The notes: generated from the sequence alone by a model not told the origin. A stretch of 64,000 bases of DNA from Paratinospora sagittata (GCA_035771175.1 CM069606.1:28663816-28727815), one strand, 5' to 3'; shown: positions 44,035 through 55,324, numbered from the stretch's first letter. Numbers and translations: made by a program.

Positions 44035-46557
44035 CTCATTCACAATATCCATTCGTGTCATTCATGCCACAATAAATAATCTTCCCAATATCACAAGCAC
44101 TTCATAACCCAAAATGTTCAAATACTATTCATTTCTCAGGCCATTTCATCCACCATGATCATATGATTAAATATATCATCATTAAACATTTCATAATCCA
44201 AATAACAAAACCATAGTCTCATTCCACCCAACTATGTGCTTGTATATAAATAATAATGTGATAATTATACTTATCAAAATAAAGAAAAGTAACCCATATC
44301 CTCCAATGCATACATACATATACCAGACGAATGCAATCACATGATTATCACTCAAGGATTTTTCCTTTTCCCTTCGACTTGGTACTTGAAATATTGGAGG
44401 AAATGGAGTGAGCAATCAACAAGCTCAGTGAATATATCTCTTGATATGGCAATCATATGTATTTAGGGAAACATGACATTTAAAATCATTTAAAACAATT
44501 GTTAAAGACATGCATCATTCAGAGAATATATCATACATGTCAACAACATGGATTTCATGATTTTTCAAGAAAACAACGCATCATTTTCAACTAAAACCAC
44601 AATCTCCCTCCTTCTCGTAATGGAGCAGGTACGAACTCCTTATTATGCAACGATAAGGAGCCAACGGTCGGACCTCACATTACTTAATTCACAGTCATTT
44701 CAAAGATCTCCAATCCTTGTTGGGACATGCCTACTGACCATGAGGTTAAGCGTAACACTCATCTGAGTCTAATTCCTAACGAAATGACACCAACTTGCCT
44801 TTGCAAGTCTCACATGCTCCAATGCTAAAAAAATCATTTATGAATGCAAATTAAAATACAAAGCAACAATATATACATAACATATTTTACATCAAACATT
44901 TCATATATATATAATGCCATACAAGAACCAAATCAAGAAAATATACTCACAGTACAAGACTTTCCAACTTAAATACAATCACCGTCGCTTTCGAGTCCAA
45001 TTCCAATTTAAATCCAACTAAGTCAACCTGTCACAACCACTCCATAATTCAATTTCATTTATTCATATCTATTTACATATTTAATTTCTCAACTTACTTC
45101 AAATCACTAATAATAAAGATCAACCTGAAAAATATTATACACATTCGGTGAATTTAGATTCCAACTAAATTTAGGACTTATAAGCAGTTGAAGACGCTAC
45201 TATAACGTTTCTACGGTCAATCTAAATATTTCCACTAGTAGAAACAATGAAAATAGATTTTCAAATCATATTTCCTCTAGTCCTCAAATTATTTTTCTAC
45301 TGAAAACATATATCAATTTTATTAAAAATATAGAACGTTCCTAAAATTATTCTATCCACATCAACACGTGCAAAATCAGTCCTACTACCATTCTACTACC
45401 TTCGACAGGTATTTTATTAAGGTTTTACACGTTTGCGGAGGTCACGAAAGTAAATTTTACTCACTAAAACCATATATTAAGTTACTAAAAATATCAAATT
45501 ATATCCAAAAATCACAATCTTAGTATCGAAAGTCCGGAATTCAATTCTCTACGATTCTATGATCTCAAACCGGAGTTTCACTGGATTCCAAGTCCATTTT
45601 ATTCACTGAAAATAATCATAGTACTATTTACATCACTGTTCATTGGAAACATAGATAATTTTTACTAAAATTGTCGAACGGTCTCCAAAAATCATGAAAT
45701 TAGCATCGATGGACTCACAACAGTTCATTCTACCATTCTATAGCCTTAAACTGGAGTTTCATCGGGTTTTAATATGATTCGAAAGGTTTTCAATATAAAC
45801 TGTAACTTCCAACAAACTTCCAACAACCATAAAAATTCCAAATGAACAAATAAATGAAATCTAACCACATATTCGGGGCTTCTACAATCTAAGGAATATT
45901 TTTCAATCCTTCGAGTAAATTTTCATTCAAGTCGGGTCAAAATTCCAATTTCAAAAATGCCGTAAAACGGCTCCCATAGCAAAAATTAATCCGAGAGACT
46001 CGTTACATCTAGCTTAGATATCAATTTTACGAAGAACTAAAGTGAAAATCATTTACCACGGGTCCTAATTTGGCGCAAAATTGGTGTTCCACCTCCTTTT
46101 CCTTTTCCTTCTTCTCCATTCTTCTTTCTTCTCTCTCTTTCTTTTTTTTCTTTTTTTTTTCTTCCTAAAACGTGGAGAGAAAGAGATTAAAGAGAAAGAT
46201 TATTATTATTTTTTTAAACGTTGGAGAGAGAGAGATAAATTAGAAATGAGAGATATTTATTTTATTTTTTTCCCATGCTCTTCATGCAACCATTCATTCA
46301 ACTATTCAATTACTTTAACAACTCTTCATTCATTAAATCATACTACAATCCACATATTTAATTAACCAACCCCATTCACATCATTAAACTTATATTATTC
46401 ATTTAATAATTTCATTTATTTGTTCATACCCCTTAAATGTAGCATGTATTTTTATACACGCGTATATTTGGCTCCTACGTATAAAATACCCGTATTATAT
46501 GTCTCAATATACGCAAAATTCAACGAATGTATTTAATTAAAACTACGGGGTGTTACA
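43826..46557 (-). mobile_element. G2 5' LTR (gypsy)
   Basis: TGTCACGACGCCCC to ACGGGGTGTTACA, 2732 bp, partner of 36586-39318. It has a longer TA run (44011-44034) than the other copy. The polypyrimidine stretch at 46095-46165 generates a 94-codon Phe/Leu-rich frame that I do not regard as a gene. Confidence 0.93.
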
Positions 46558-47582
46558 TAAAGTCTTCCTCTATGAAGAATCCATCTTTCGGCCTACTTGT
46601 GGATGGATAAGAAGGCTGCCCATGATCGGATGAGCTTTCCTCATAAATATTTTCCACTTTATCTTCTGCTTGAAATTCAGCATTGGCCCCCTCCTCATAG
46701 GTTCCTTAAAGCTTTCTCCACTGAAATCTATACCACATCTCTCGAACAGAGTGGTGAGGTACATACCCAGAGGTAGACCTCCTCCTCTACTAACCACCGT
46801 ATTCATTACATGGATGAGAATGTGGGCGAGATTTACTTTCTTCTTCCCCAGAATGCACCAGATTAAGAATAAGTCTAATTCATTTACATTACCCCTACTG
46901 CCGGTTTTAGGTTGAATGATGTGAGTAATGACGTTGTGGATTATTCTGGGAATAAGTTTAACTGACTGATTTGTGAGTTTCTTGTCGACATAAGAATGAT
47001 CCTTTTTCCTTGAGACAAGATTGAGAGTAGAAAGGCTATTATAGCCTGGATACTGAACTTTATTCTTGGTGAATGAAAGTATGTGAGCACTTTCATCATT
47101 TGGCAAATGGAATGTCTTAGAAAAGAATTTGGGAGAAATCTCAACAGATTTTTCCTTTAGCACAAATTATTTTGAGAGTTAAAAGTTGGGTTTATCAACC
47201 AGATTCAAATAGAATTGGCAGACGAGACTGGAATACCATTTTGAGTTTAGAATGAGAAAATCGATCCAGCTTTGGAATTCAAAAAGAGAGAAAATGTTCA
47301 AATGGGAGTTAATGAAGAAGTCAAAATCGACACAGCTTCCATCAATTACACCTCGGTTCATGAGCTTCTTGGCACTGTCTCCATTTTTTCTCATCTGAGA
47401 AGAAGAAGGTGGGGAGACGTGGTTTACGTAGGAGGTGTGGGTATCACTGGTGTGGGTTCCTCAGCCAGTGCGGCTTGAGTTGGTTCAGTTCTTGGTCTCA
47501 CACTCCTATATGAAGGTGATGATAGCAACACAACTTGCTTTCTAGAAGAAAATGGGTGAAGCTTTCCGGGTTTGGGAGCCAT
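46558..47582 (-). pseudogene. E1 accessory protein, unit 1, N-terminal part (PF20167-like)
   Basis: Start ATG at 47580-47582 (MAPKPGKLHPFSSRKQVV), followed after a shift by AKKLMNRGVIDGSCVDFDFF and WIDFLILNSKWYSSLVCQFY, then from 47163 SVEISPKFFSKTFHLPNDES, KLIPRIIHNVITHIIQPKTG, VNELDLFLIWCILGKKKVNL, AHILIHVMNTVV and LPLGMYLTTLFERCGIDFSG. The succession resembles the putative plant transposon protein family: FYxNL, FxxxxxLP, DLFLIWCI, hpxxxG-LPxGxxxTxLFExxGID. Relative to unit 2 about 0.6 kb of acidic sequence is missing near 46690. G2 interrupts it at 46557/46558. Probably encoded by the element in trans-dependent form; role unknown. Confidence 0.68.
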
Positions 47583-48340
47583 TAAAAAAAAATCAGAAGA
47601 GAACATTGTGAAGAACTTAGGCTACAAGACAAAGACTGAAGCCCAAGAGAATAGAGGATTCGATAAAAGAGCAGAGAGCAGAATTTACCAAGTTTAAAGA
47701 TGAAGCTTAAGTGGTAACTTTGGAAATGATTCCTGGAAAAGTTCTTCGAAGCGTCCTAGGGCAAAAAAGGTGCAAAGTGACTTCTAGGATACAACAGGTT
47801 TGGCTTTATAGAGAGAAAGCAATAAGCTCGGTCCTGACATATATCAGCACGTGTCACTTCCAAAGAAAAGCGGTTTGATCTAATGAGTAATATTGACCGA
47901 TTAGCATCCTATTTCAAACTATCATTTTTACTCGACTAGAGTTATTATGTACATTAGCGTCCTTCTTATGACGAGTGATTTTCGAACAACTAATGCATCG
48001 GGCACATTGGCATCCTCAAACACTGTGAGCATCCTTATTGATACTTAGGCTCTAATATTTAGCATATTTGACTAATACAAGCTCAAATATCGTATGGTTG
48101 AATAACTGATATTGCAAATTATATTTCATCAAGCAACGGTCAATAATTTAGTCATGATCAAAAAGAATTTAAACATTCCGAGCAACACATAATTAAACAT
48201 AGACATTAATTTCAAGTAGTCACTGATGAGTATATTCCAATAGTAGAAGAAAAGATAGCGACTTTTATACCTTTGCATATTTTTGACTTTTACCTCAAGG
48301 TACTGCAAAGTCCTCGACTTGAGTACTTTGTCTCATTTTG
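47583..48340 (-). promoter_or_regulatory. Unit 1 spacer with LTR-like box remnants and TATA box
   Basis: Between the gag piece and the accessory frame. It contains remnants of the box second arm (TTAGCATCCT, TTAGCGTCCT, GAGCATCCT at 47900-48035) and, on minus, TATAAAG near 47808, followed by about 220 bp of A/T- and CT-rich leader to the ATG at 47582. This looks like a private U3-type promoter for the accessory frame. No frame of its own. Confidence 0.5.
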
Positions 48341-48862
48341 AAGCAGCTGAGATAATTTATTATCTTTGTTCTCCATGCAGACCTCTTTATCGACATTCTA
48401 TCAGGAGATCTTTCATGGAGCGTTCTGGATGTGCTTGCTGAGGATTGTTGACTCATTGTATATATTTCATCAGCAACTTCACTTCTGCTCCTGCTTGGTG
48501 CATTTGCAAGAATGTCTTCTCTCTCAGATGAAGTTTCTAATCCACTTAAAATAAAATCATTTTTTCTAAAACTGATTTCAAATGGATTTGAAAATTCATT
48601 TATAAAATCTACTTTATATTTCCAGTTCTTAGGAAAACTGTTAAAAAAATATTCTACTAAAGTAGAGTGAGTGATGGTTTTTCCAGAGTATTCAAGTTAA
48701 TTTACTATAAGTATAAAACGTTGAAGGTTATCATGAACTGACTCGTTGTTTGAAACCCTAAAGTGGACAAGTGACTCTTCTAATGTTCTAACTAGGTCTC
48801 TAGTTTCATCCCTTCTTTCCATGGTTTGCAGGAGATCATAGAACTCCTTTAAATTCATTTCC
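48341..48862 (-). pseudogene. Unit 1 copia gag piece
   Basis: Matches 52552-53086 of unit 2. On minus it would give ERRDETRDLVRTLEESLVHF, NNESVHDNLQ, then FPKNWKYKVDFINEF and SRSRSEVADEIYTMSQQSSE-like sequence with some stops. It is cut at the duplication junction (48858-48862, TTTCC), where it joins the tail of the unit 2 accessory frame, so it lacks the gag N-terminus. Confidence 0.7.
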
Positions 48863-51806
48863 TTGGTGCTTGTGGTCTTGAAGAACCACGTATGCTCCGT
48901 CTCAAACTACTGACAGATTCATCAATTACAATACCCTTCCTAGACTTTTCAATGAATTTTTCATGAGCATGTTTGGAAACACCAAATTTAAATGAATCAA
49001 GAAGTAGACCAGGTTTGAAACCTTTTGCTTTTCGTTTCGCAAGACCTTGAGCAAACTCAGGAGAAAGTGTGTCACCTTCAAATTTTAGCTTGATTGGTCA
49101 CTTGCGTTGAAAATTTGGGAAAGTTTCTGATGAGGGATTTGGGGGTGGAGATACTCTTCGACTGATTCTATGCAATGGCTCTTCATCTGATTCATCTTCA
49201 TCTTCACATTCTAATATTCCAAAAAGATTGTCAGACTCGTGGGGTCCTTGAGGACCTGTGAAGGCTCACCTTTCTTCTTCTTCAATAGATGAAAGAGCAT
49301 TGTAAAGCGGTTCATGCTAGAGGCAATATACCAAACAGTAAAATGCATCCTACTGTTCATTGCCTTGAAGAGGTCTTCAAAGAAGCCTACGACTCCTTCC
49401 TCTCGATCTGCAGCTTTGATGACAGTATAAGACATATCCATAATGGTTGTGGCAAGGAAAGACATCTTGTTCTCCAAGTTTTGTAGCTTTTCAAAAGCAC
49501 GATTAATCAAGTCGAGAATTTTGGTCAGTTTATCATCCTTTGTTGGTGCTGGCCTTGCAGTATCTAAATTCTCCTTCAGACTAGAGATGACATGCAACAC
49601 CGGATCAAGCGCTATTTTGCTCGTTACTTGATCCAAGATAGCATTCAAAATTGATTGCAGAGTTTCAAAAATGGACTTATCTTTAAAGGATTTAGCCATT
49701 TTACCTTTCAAGTTTTTAATTTCTTGAAGAGCCTTTTTCAAAGCCTCTTCAGTTATAGCACTGGCAGTACGACTTGGCGTAGCTGGCATTGTGCGACTCT
49801 GTGGATCTTGAGGTCTGGCTAGAGGTTGTTGAGGAGCTGCCAATCTCGGCAGAACAGCAACAACAAAGGCATTTATGAATTTCTTGATCTGTCACATGTC
49901 CTCCTGAATGGTCTTTATAAAATCATCAAGTGATGATGATCGAATGAAGCTTGATTCAGGCAAGGATTGCATGACATTTAACTGTCTGTCCATTTGTTGA
50001 GACAAATTCGCGAGCATCTCAGTTGCCTTGATCATGTGAGAGTTATGTTTTTTGATCTCATTAATCTCAACTTTCTCTAGAGATTTTAGAGATTCTCGGA
50101 CTTCTGATAATGTCTCATTCTTCAGCTAAACTTGGTTCTGTTCCAAACGAGTCATTAGTTGAGACATGACAAAAATCTGATCTTCTCTTACTCGTCTGAG
50201 AAAGTCTTCCTCTCTGAAGAATTCATCTTTTGGCCTGCTTGTGGATGGATAAGAAGGTTGCTCATGATCGTATGAGATTTCCTCGAATATTTTCCACTTC
50301 ATCTTCTGCTTGAAATTCAGTATTGGCCTCATGAAAATCTTTAAAATGATCCTATTCACCAACCTCTTCATTCATGTCATCTCCCTGATAAGGTACGATA
50401 GCCAAATCATAGCCCTCTGGATCCTTACTTTGTATACCATCAGACTCATTTTTCTGCGAGTCTTGAGATTTCATTGGTACAGGGATATCAAATGGAGATG
50501 GTGGTCTGGAGATAGTTTTATCTGAGTCCTCACTGACTCATTCTCTGGCGATGTCCTCCAAGATTGCATCAGCATTTTCTGACTCATGCAAATGTTCTTC
50601 AACTATAGCGTGAGCATTTTGGGTTACCCCTTCTATTAGATCTTCTTTAACATCGACATCTTGTTCTGCATGTTCAATTTCTACATCATCAATTGAAACA
50701 TGCTCAATATTAACTATGGGGATAGCTTCTTCTAGCACAACCTCTTCGATTGGAGCATTTGAAGCTTGGGCAGCTTCTTTCTCTATTGCTGATAAATCTT
50801 CTTCTCTTACTTCATCTTTCCCACTGGGTTCACCTTCAAGTGGAACTTCTGACATTGGAAGCCATTTGTCCAATGCAGAAACATATGTATATCTCATCAA
50901 TTTCATAGTGGTTTGACCAATGCAGTTGTATCTGCTAGGCTCCTTAAAGCTTTCTCCATTGAAATCGATACCACATCTCTCGAACAGAGTTGTGAGGTAC
51001 ATACCTAGAGGTAAACCTCTTTTTCTACTAACCACCGTATTCATTACATGGATGAGAATGTGGGCGAGATTTACTTTCTTCTTCTCCAGAATGCACCAGA
51101 TTAAGAATAAGTCTAATTCATTTACATTACCCCTGCTGCCGATTTTAGGTTGAATGATGTGGGTAATGACGTTGTGGATTATTCTGGGAATAAGTTCAAA
51201 GGACTGATTTATGAGTTTCTTGTCGACATAAGAATGATCCTTTTTCCTTGAGACAAGATTGAGAGCAGAAAGGTTGTTATAGCCTGGATACTAAACTTTA
51301 TTCATGGTAAATGAAAGTATGCGAGCACTTTCATCATTTGGTAAATGGAATGTCTTAGAAAAGAATCTGGGAGAAATCTCAACAGATTTTTCCTTTAGCA
51401 CAGATTATTTTGAGAGTTCAGAGCAGAGTTTACTAACTAGATTCAAATAGAATTGGCTGACGAGACTGAGCTACCGTTTTGAGTTTAAAATAAGGAAATC
51501 GATCTAGCCTTGGAATTCAAAAAAAGAGAAAATGTCTAGATGGGAGTTAATGAAGAAGTCAGAATCGACATAGCTTCCATCAATTATAGCTCGGTTCATG
51601 AGCTTCTTGGCTCTGTTTCCTTCTCTTCTCATCTGAGAAGAAGAAGGTGGGTGAGACGCGGTTTCAGTAGGAGGTGTGGGTTCCTCAGCCAGCACGACTT
51701 GAGTTGGTTCAGTTCTTGGTCTCACACTCCTATCTGGAAGTGATGATGGCGACACAACTCGCTTTCTAGCAGAAAAGGGGCAAAGCTTTTCGGGTTTGGG
51801 TGCCAA
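48863..51806 (-). pseudogene. E1 accessory protein, unit 2, full length but broken
   Basis: About 900 codons in nearly one frame with several stops. Start codon is lost: TTG where unit 1 has ATG (51804-51806). Order: basic N-terminus (KPEKLCPFSARKRVV); SYVDSDFFINSHLDIFSFFE; VNELDLFLIWCILEKKKVNL; LPLGMYLTTLFERCGIDFNG (PF20167-like); YTYVSALDKWLPMSEVPLEG; an acidic segment of about 120 residues (EEVVLEEAIPIVNIEHVSID); QLMTRLEQNQV and other heptad-like helices; a Pro-rich linker (APQQPLARPQDPQSRTMPA); LQEIKNLKGKMAKSF; NLENKMSFLATTIMDMSYTV; and a Lys/Arg-rich tail. No catalytic motif of RT, RNase H or integrase. By position it replaces pol. Confidence 0.68.
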
Positions 51807-52551
51807 TAAAAAAAATCAAAAGAGAAGATTGTGAAGAACTTAGCCTACAAGACAAAGACTGAAGCACAAGAGAATAGAGGATTCGAAAAAAGAGCACAGA
51901 ATAGGATTTACCAAGGTTAAAGATGAAGATTCAGTGGTAACTTTGGAAATGATTCCTGGAAAAGTTCTTTGAAGAGTCCTAGGGCAAAAAAGGTGAATAG
52001 TGACTTCTAGGATACAACAGGTTTGGCTTTATAGAGAGAAAGCAATAAGCTCGGTCCTGACATATATCAGCACGTGTCGCTTCCAAAGAAAAACGGTTTA
52101 ATTTAATGAGTAATATTGACCGATTAGCATCATACTTCAAACTATCGTTCTTACTTGACTAGAGCTATTATGTACATTAGCGTCATTCTTGTGACGAGTG
52201 ATTTTGGAACAGCTAATGGCATCGGGCACATTAGCGTCCTCAAATACTGTTAGCATCCTTATTGATACTTAGGCTCTAATATTTAGCATATTTGACTAAT
52301 ACAAGCTCAAATATCGTATGGCTGAATAACTGATATTGCAAATTATATTTCATCAACCAACGGTCAATAATTTAATCACGAGCAAAAAGAATTTAAACAT
52401 TCTGAGCAACACATAATTAAACATAGACATTAATTTGAAGTAGTCACTGATGAGTATATTTCAGTAGTAGAAGAAAAGAGAGTGACTTTTATACCTTTGC
52501 ATATTTTTGACTTTTACCTCAAGGTACTGCAAAGTCCTCGACTTGAGTACT
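51807..52551 (-). promoter_or_regulatory. Unit 2 spacer with LTR-like box remnants and TATA box
   Basis: Box remnants TTAGCATCATAC, TTAGCGTCATTC, TTAGCGTCCTC and TTAGCATCCTT lie at 52122-52260. TATAAAG on minus is at about 52028-52035, with the phrase GGTCCTGACATATATCAGC and CACGTGTCGC just upstream; about 220 bp of CT-rich leader follow to the accessory frame. The same layout is in unit 1. Confidence 0.5.
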
Positions 52552-53655
52552 CTATCTCATTTTGAAGCAGCTAAGATAATTCATTATCTTTGTTCTCCAT
52601 GCAGACTTCTTTATCGACATTCTATCAGGAGATCTTTCATTGAGCGTTCTGGATGTGCTTTCTGAGGATTGTTGACTCATTGTATATATTTCATCAACTT
52701 TTTCACTTCTGCTCCTGCTTGGTGCATTTGCAAGAATGTCTTCTCTCTCATATGAAGTTTCTAATCCACTTAAAATATAATCATTTTTTCTAAAATTGAC
52801 TTCAAATGGATTTGAAAATTCGTTAATAAAATCTACTTTATATTTCCAGTTCTTAGGAAAACTGTTAAACAAATATTCTACAAAAGTAGAGTGAGTGATG
52901 GTTTTTCTAGAGTATTCAAGTTCATTTACTATATGTATAAAATGTTGAAGGTTATCATGAACTGACTCGTTGTTTGAAACCCTAAAGTGGACAAGTGACT
53001 CTTCTAATGTTCTAACTAGGTCTCTAGTTTAATCTCTTCTTTCCATGGTTTGCAGAAGATCACAGAACTCCTTTAAATTCATTTCCCATGGTTCAACAGA
53101 TTCAACTAATGTAGTCGACTTATCATTCCATTTCTTTGGAAGCTTATCACATAAATAAACCAGAGATATTTCTACAAGTATTTTCTGATTCAGTTCTTGC
53201 ATTCCGTCAATAATGGATTGCTATCAGTTGCATGTCGTACCGAGATATTCATTCTCTAATATCTCAAAGGCATTGAATAGTCTATCAGACTCTTTGAGCT
53301 TTTCATCTTGAATGTTAATGTTATCACAATGAAGTGATTTGAGAGTTTCCCAAATTTCCTTGGCACTCTCAAGATGAACTACCCTTTCGACTTCTTCACC
53401 GGGTAGAGAACAGTACGAGGCATAGACTGCTTGAGCGTTAAGTTTGTCATTTAGTCTTTCCTTATCTGTCCATAGCTCAATAGGCTTGTTGGGCATGGTG
53501 TAACCTTTTACAACTATTTCCCATAGACTGATATCGTTAGATCGTAGAAAGGATTTCATCCTTATCATCCAATCTTCAAACCAGTCTTTATTGAACAGAG
53601 GTGGTCTGTTTAAAGGTTGACCTACTTCTAGGACGTTCCCTCTGGTTATTGCCAT
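52552..53655 (-). pseudogene. E1 copia-type gag
   Basis: ATG at 53653-53655, 43 nt inside the primer site. The first frame (to 53224) reads RPPLFNKDWFEDWMIRMKSF, NDISLWEIVVKGYTMP, then AQAVYASYCSLPGEEVERVV and LESAKEIWETLKSLHCDNIN, the DUF4219/UBN2 gag pattern of plant copia elements (FxGxxYxxWxxxMxxFL, AxxIWxxLxxxH). After stops it resumes NLKEFCDLLQTME, LVRTLEESLVHFRVSNNES, and from 52872 LFNSFPKNWKYKVDFINEF (compare LRSLPxxWxxKVxAIxE) and a Ser/Arg-rich tail. No zinc knuckle is visible and no pol follows. Confidence 0.78.
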
Positions 53656-53697
53656 TGATATCAAAGAAATTGTGAAATTTCTTTGAAGTGCAACACT

Positions 53698-53709
53698 ACT
53701 CTGATACCA
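53698..53709 (-). other. E1 Met-tRNA primer-binding site
   Basis: TGGTATCAGAGT on the minus strand (11 of 12), 2 nt inside the LTR that begins at 53712. Confidence 0.88.
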
Positions 53710-53711
53710 AT

Positions 53712-53757
53712 TGTTGGCCCAGATATGTCCAAGAGGGGGGTGAATTGGACACTTGGA
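53712..53757 (-). mobile_element. E1 5' LTR remnant (terminal 46 bp)
   Basis: TGTTGGCCCAGATATGTCC and the following GAGGGGGGTGAATTGGAC match the start of the C1 and E1 LTRs; the match stops near 53757. The remaining 1.7 kb of this LTR is absent and gypsy sequence follows. The exact breakpoint could be several bases either side. Confidence 0.8.
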
Positions 53758-53767
53758 CGAGAGAAAC

Positions 53768-53890
53768 ACAACTATCATGCACAGGGTAATTCTTCTCATA
53801 CACCTCCAACCGTCTAGATGTATAAGCTACAACTCTACCCTCTTGCATCAATCCACAACCCAATCCGGAATGCGATGCATCTGTATATAT
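53768..53890 (-). pseudogene. Gypsy RNase H fragment
   Basis: Minus strand reads [39 protein letters not shown]. This is the N-terminal 40 residues of a chromovirus RNase H, including the first catalytic Asp, in good condition. It is bounded by the truncated E1 LTR and a TA run (53886-53902), so it is debris of a rearrangement. Confidence 0.88.
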
Positions 53891-53902
53891 ATATATATAT
53901 AT

Positions 53903-54532
53903 TGAAGAGGTCTTTCCAAAGATGTTTAAATATTTTATTGTTACACGTAAACCGCAAGCAAATAGTGCCAAGTTATAATATAATCCAATAAGATATCGGG
54001 TATCGTCCTCATTGATTATTACTACACTAACTATCACGTTTTAACCCTAATTTTATTTAGAAAACCAAATTCAAATGATTGAGTGATTAAAAGCAATAAC
54101 TAAAACAACTAAGTATTAAATTAACAATGCAATAAAAATCAAATAGGAAAATCAATGGTAGAACGGTCTAGAGGTTCGATGTCACCTCACTCTCAACTAT
54201 GCCTTTATATATATATTTATCGTTAAATTAGTCTTTCATTTATAAGTCGGAAATCCTAACATTTCTAATTCCCTCTTTTGAAGCAACATCTAGAGCATGT
54301 TATTGTCGCATTGGCTTTACTCTTTCGATAAAAACCTAAGACTATAACAACTCGATAAGTTCTATGATTTTTACCTAACGACTTCAAAGGTTCTCGATCT
54401 CCTTGTGAGTCTCACGATTGCCTAGGCTATATTTTCCAAATTCCAACCCAAGGTACCCTCTTTTGGAACATCTACCTCAAGTCTATGATCATCTAATCCA
54501 TGATCAATGGATCAAAAACATTACATTCAGAG
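53903..54532 (-). mobile_element. Tat/Athila-like LTR, left part (interrupted by C1)
   Basis: The opening CCGCAAGCAAATAGTGCC...AAGTTATAATATA...TATCGTCC matches the opening of 1121-2636 and CCCTCTTTTGAAGCAACATC parallels CCCTTTTCCAAGTGATAG there. C1 inserted at 54532/54533 and the family resumes at 63637. No gene. Confidence 0.6.
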
Positions 54533-55316
54533 TGTTGGCCCAGACATGTCCAAGAAGGGGGTGAGTAGGATGCTTATCAGATTTTAATCTTTCTTAAAAT
54601 TGTGCGGAATGATGAAAGCAGATTAAACAAAGTATAACAATTAAATATAGCAAATGTAAATGGGACAATGCAAGCAAGATTTATAGTGGTTCGGCCGCGC
54701 TTACATCTACTACCTAACCTCCTCAGTTAGGATTTGTTCAAACTCTACTATGGACCTTCTTACGGGTGAAGATCAAACCGGTACACTTTCTCAACTTACG
54801 GGTGTGAAAACTACCGGTTCTCAACTTACGGGTGTGAGAAGACCGTTTCTCAATTCCGGGTATGAGATGACCGTTTCTCAACTTTCGGGTGTGAGATGAC
54901 CGTTACAACTTCGAGCAACACTTGTTCTTGCCCAGTAACTAACCAATCACTGCAATTTTAATACAAGATGAGATATGATTCCCTTTACTTAGAATCAAAG
55001 TGATACTTACAAAGCTTTGGACTGAACCTTCTGTGATCACAAATTCAGCAAAATATGTATGATGAAGTTTATGCTGAAAACGGGTTCAAAGACCTTTTGT
55101 CTTTTTCAATGGATTGTCAAAATAATGAAGATGATGATCAATCAACCCAGAAGACTTGAAGTTTTTTTTTCTTTCAAAAGATCGTAAGATCAAGCACAAG
55201 TGAAAGGCGACTAACTTTCAAAAAGTGTTTTGGCACAAGTGAAAATTGTTAATACGTTGTGAATAAATATTAGTTTTTGTATTTCATCAGTGGTTTTTCT
55301 ACTCTAAGGCAACACG

Positions 55317-55324
55317 TATATATA
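55317..55324 (-). promoter_or_regulatory. TATA box of the C1 3' LTR
   Basis: TATATATA, same context (CGTATATATAGGAAT on plus) as 62360-62367 in the partner LTR. Confidence 0.7.

Larger units (their letters stand above)
48858..53086. repeat. Tandem duplication, unit 2 (unit 1 is 35213-48862)
   Basis: The two units contain the same order: accessory-frame tail, accessory-frame head, spacer, gag piece. The outer ends are GGTTTCCTTGGTGCTTG (35211) and ATTCATTTCCCATGG (53077); the junction reads ATTCATTTCCTTGGTGCTTG (48853-48872), the left half from one and the right half from the other, overlapping by TTTCC. Unit 2 is about 4.22 kb; unit 1 without G2 is about 3.67 kb because of an about 0.6-kb deletion near 46690. 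Confidence 0.92.

Noticed and set aside
46081..46365. 94-codon plus-strand frame rich in Phe and Leu
   Set aside because: It is a polypyrimidine stretch of the G2 LTR; the partner LTR has shifted equivalents with no conservation.
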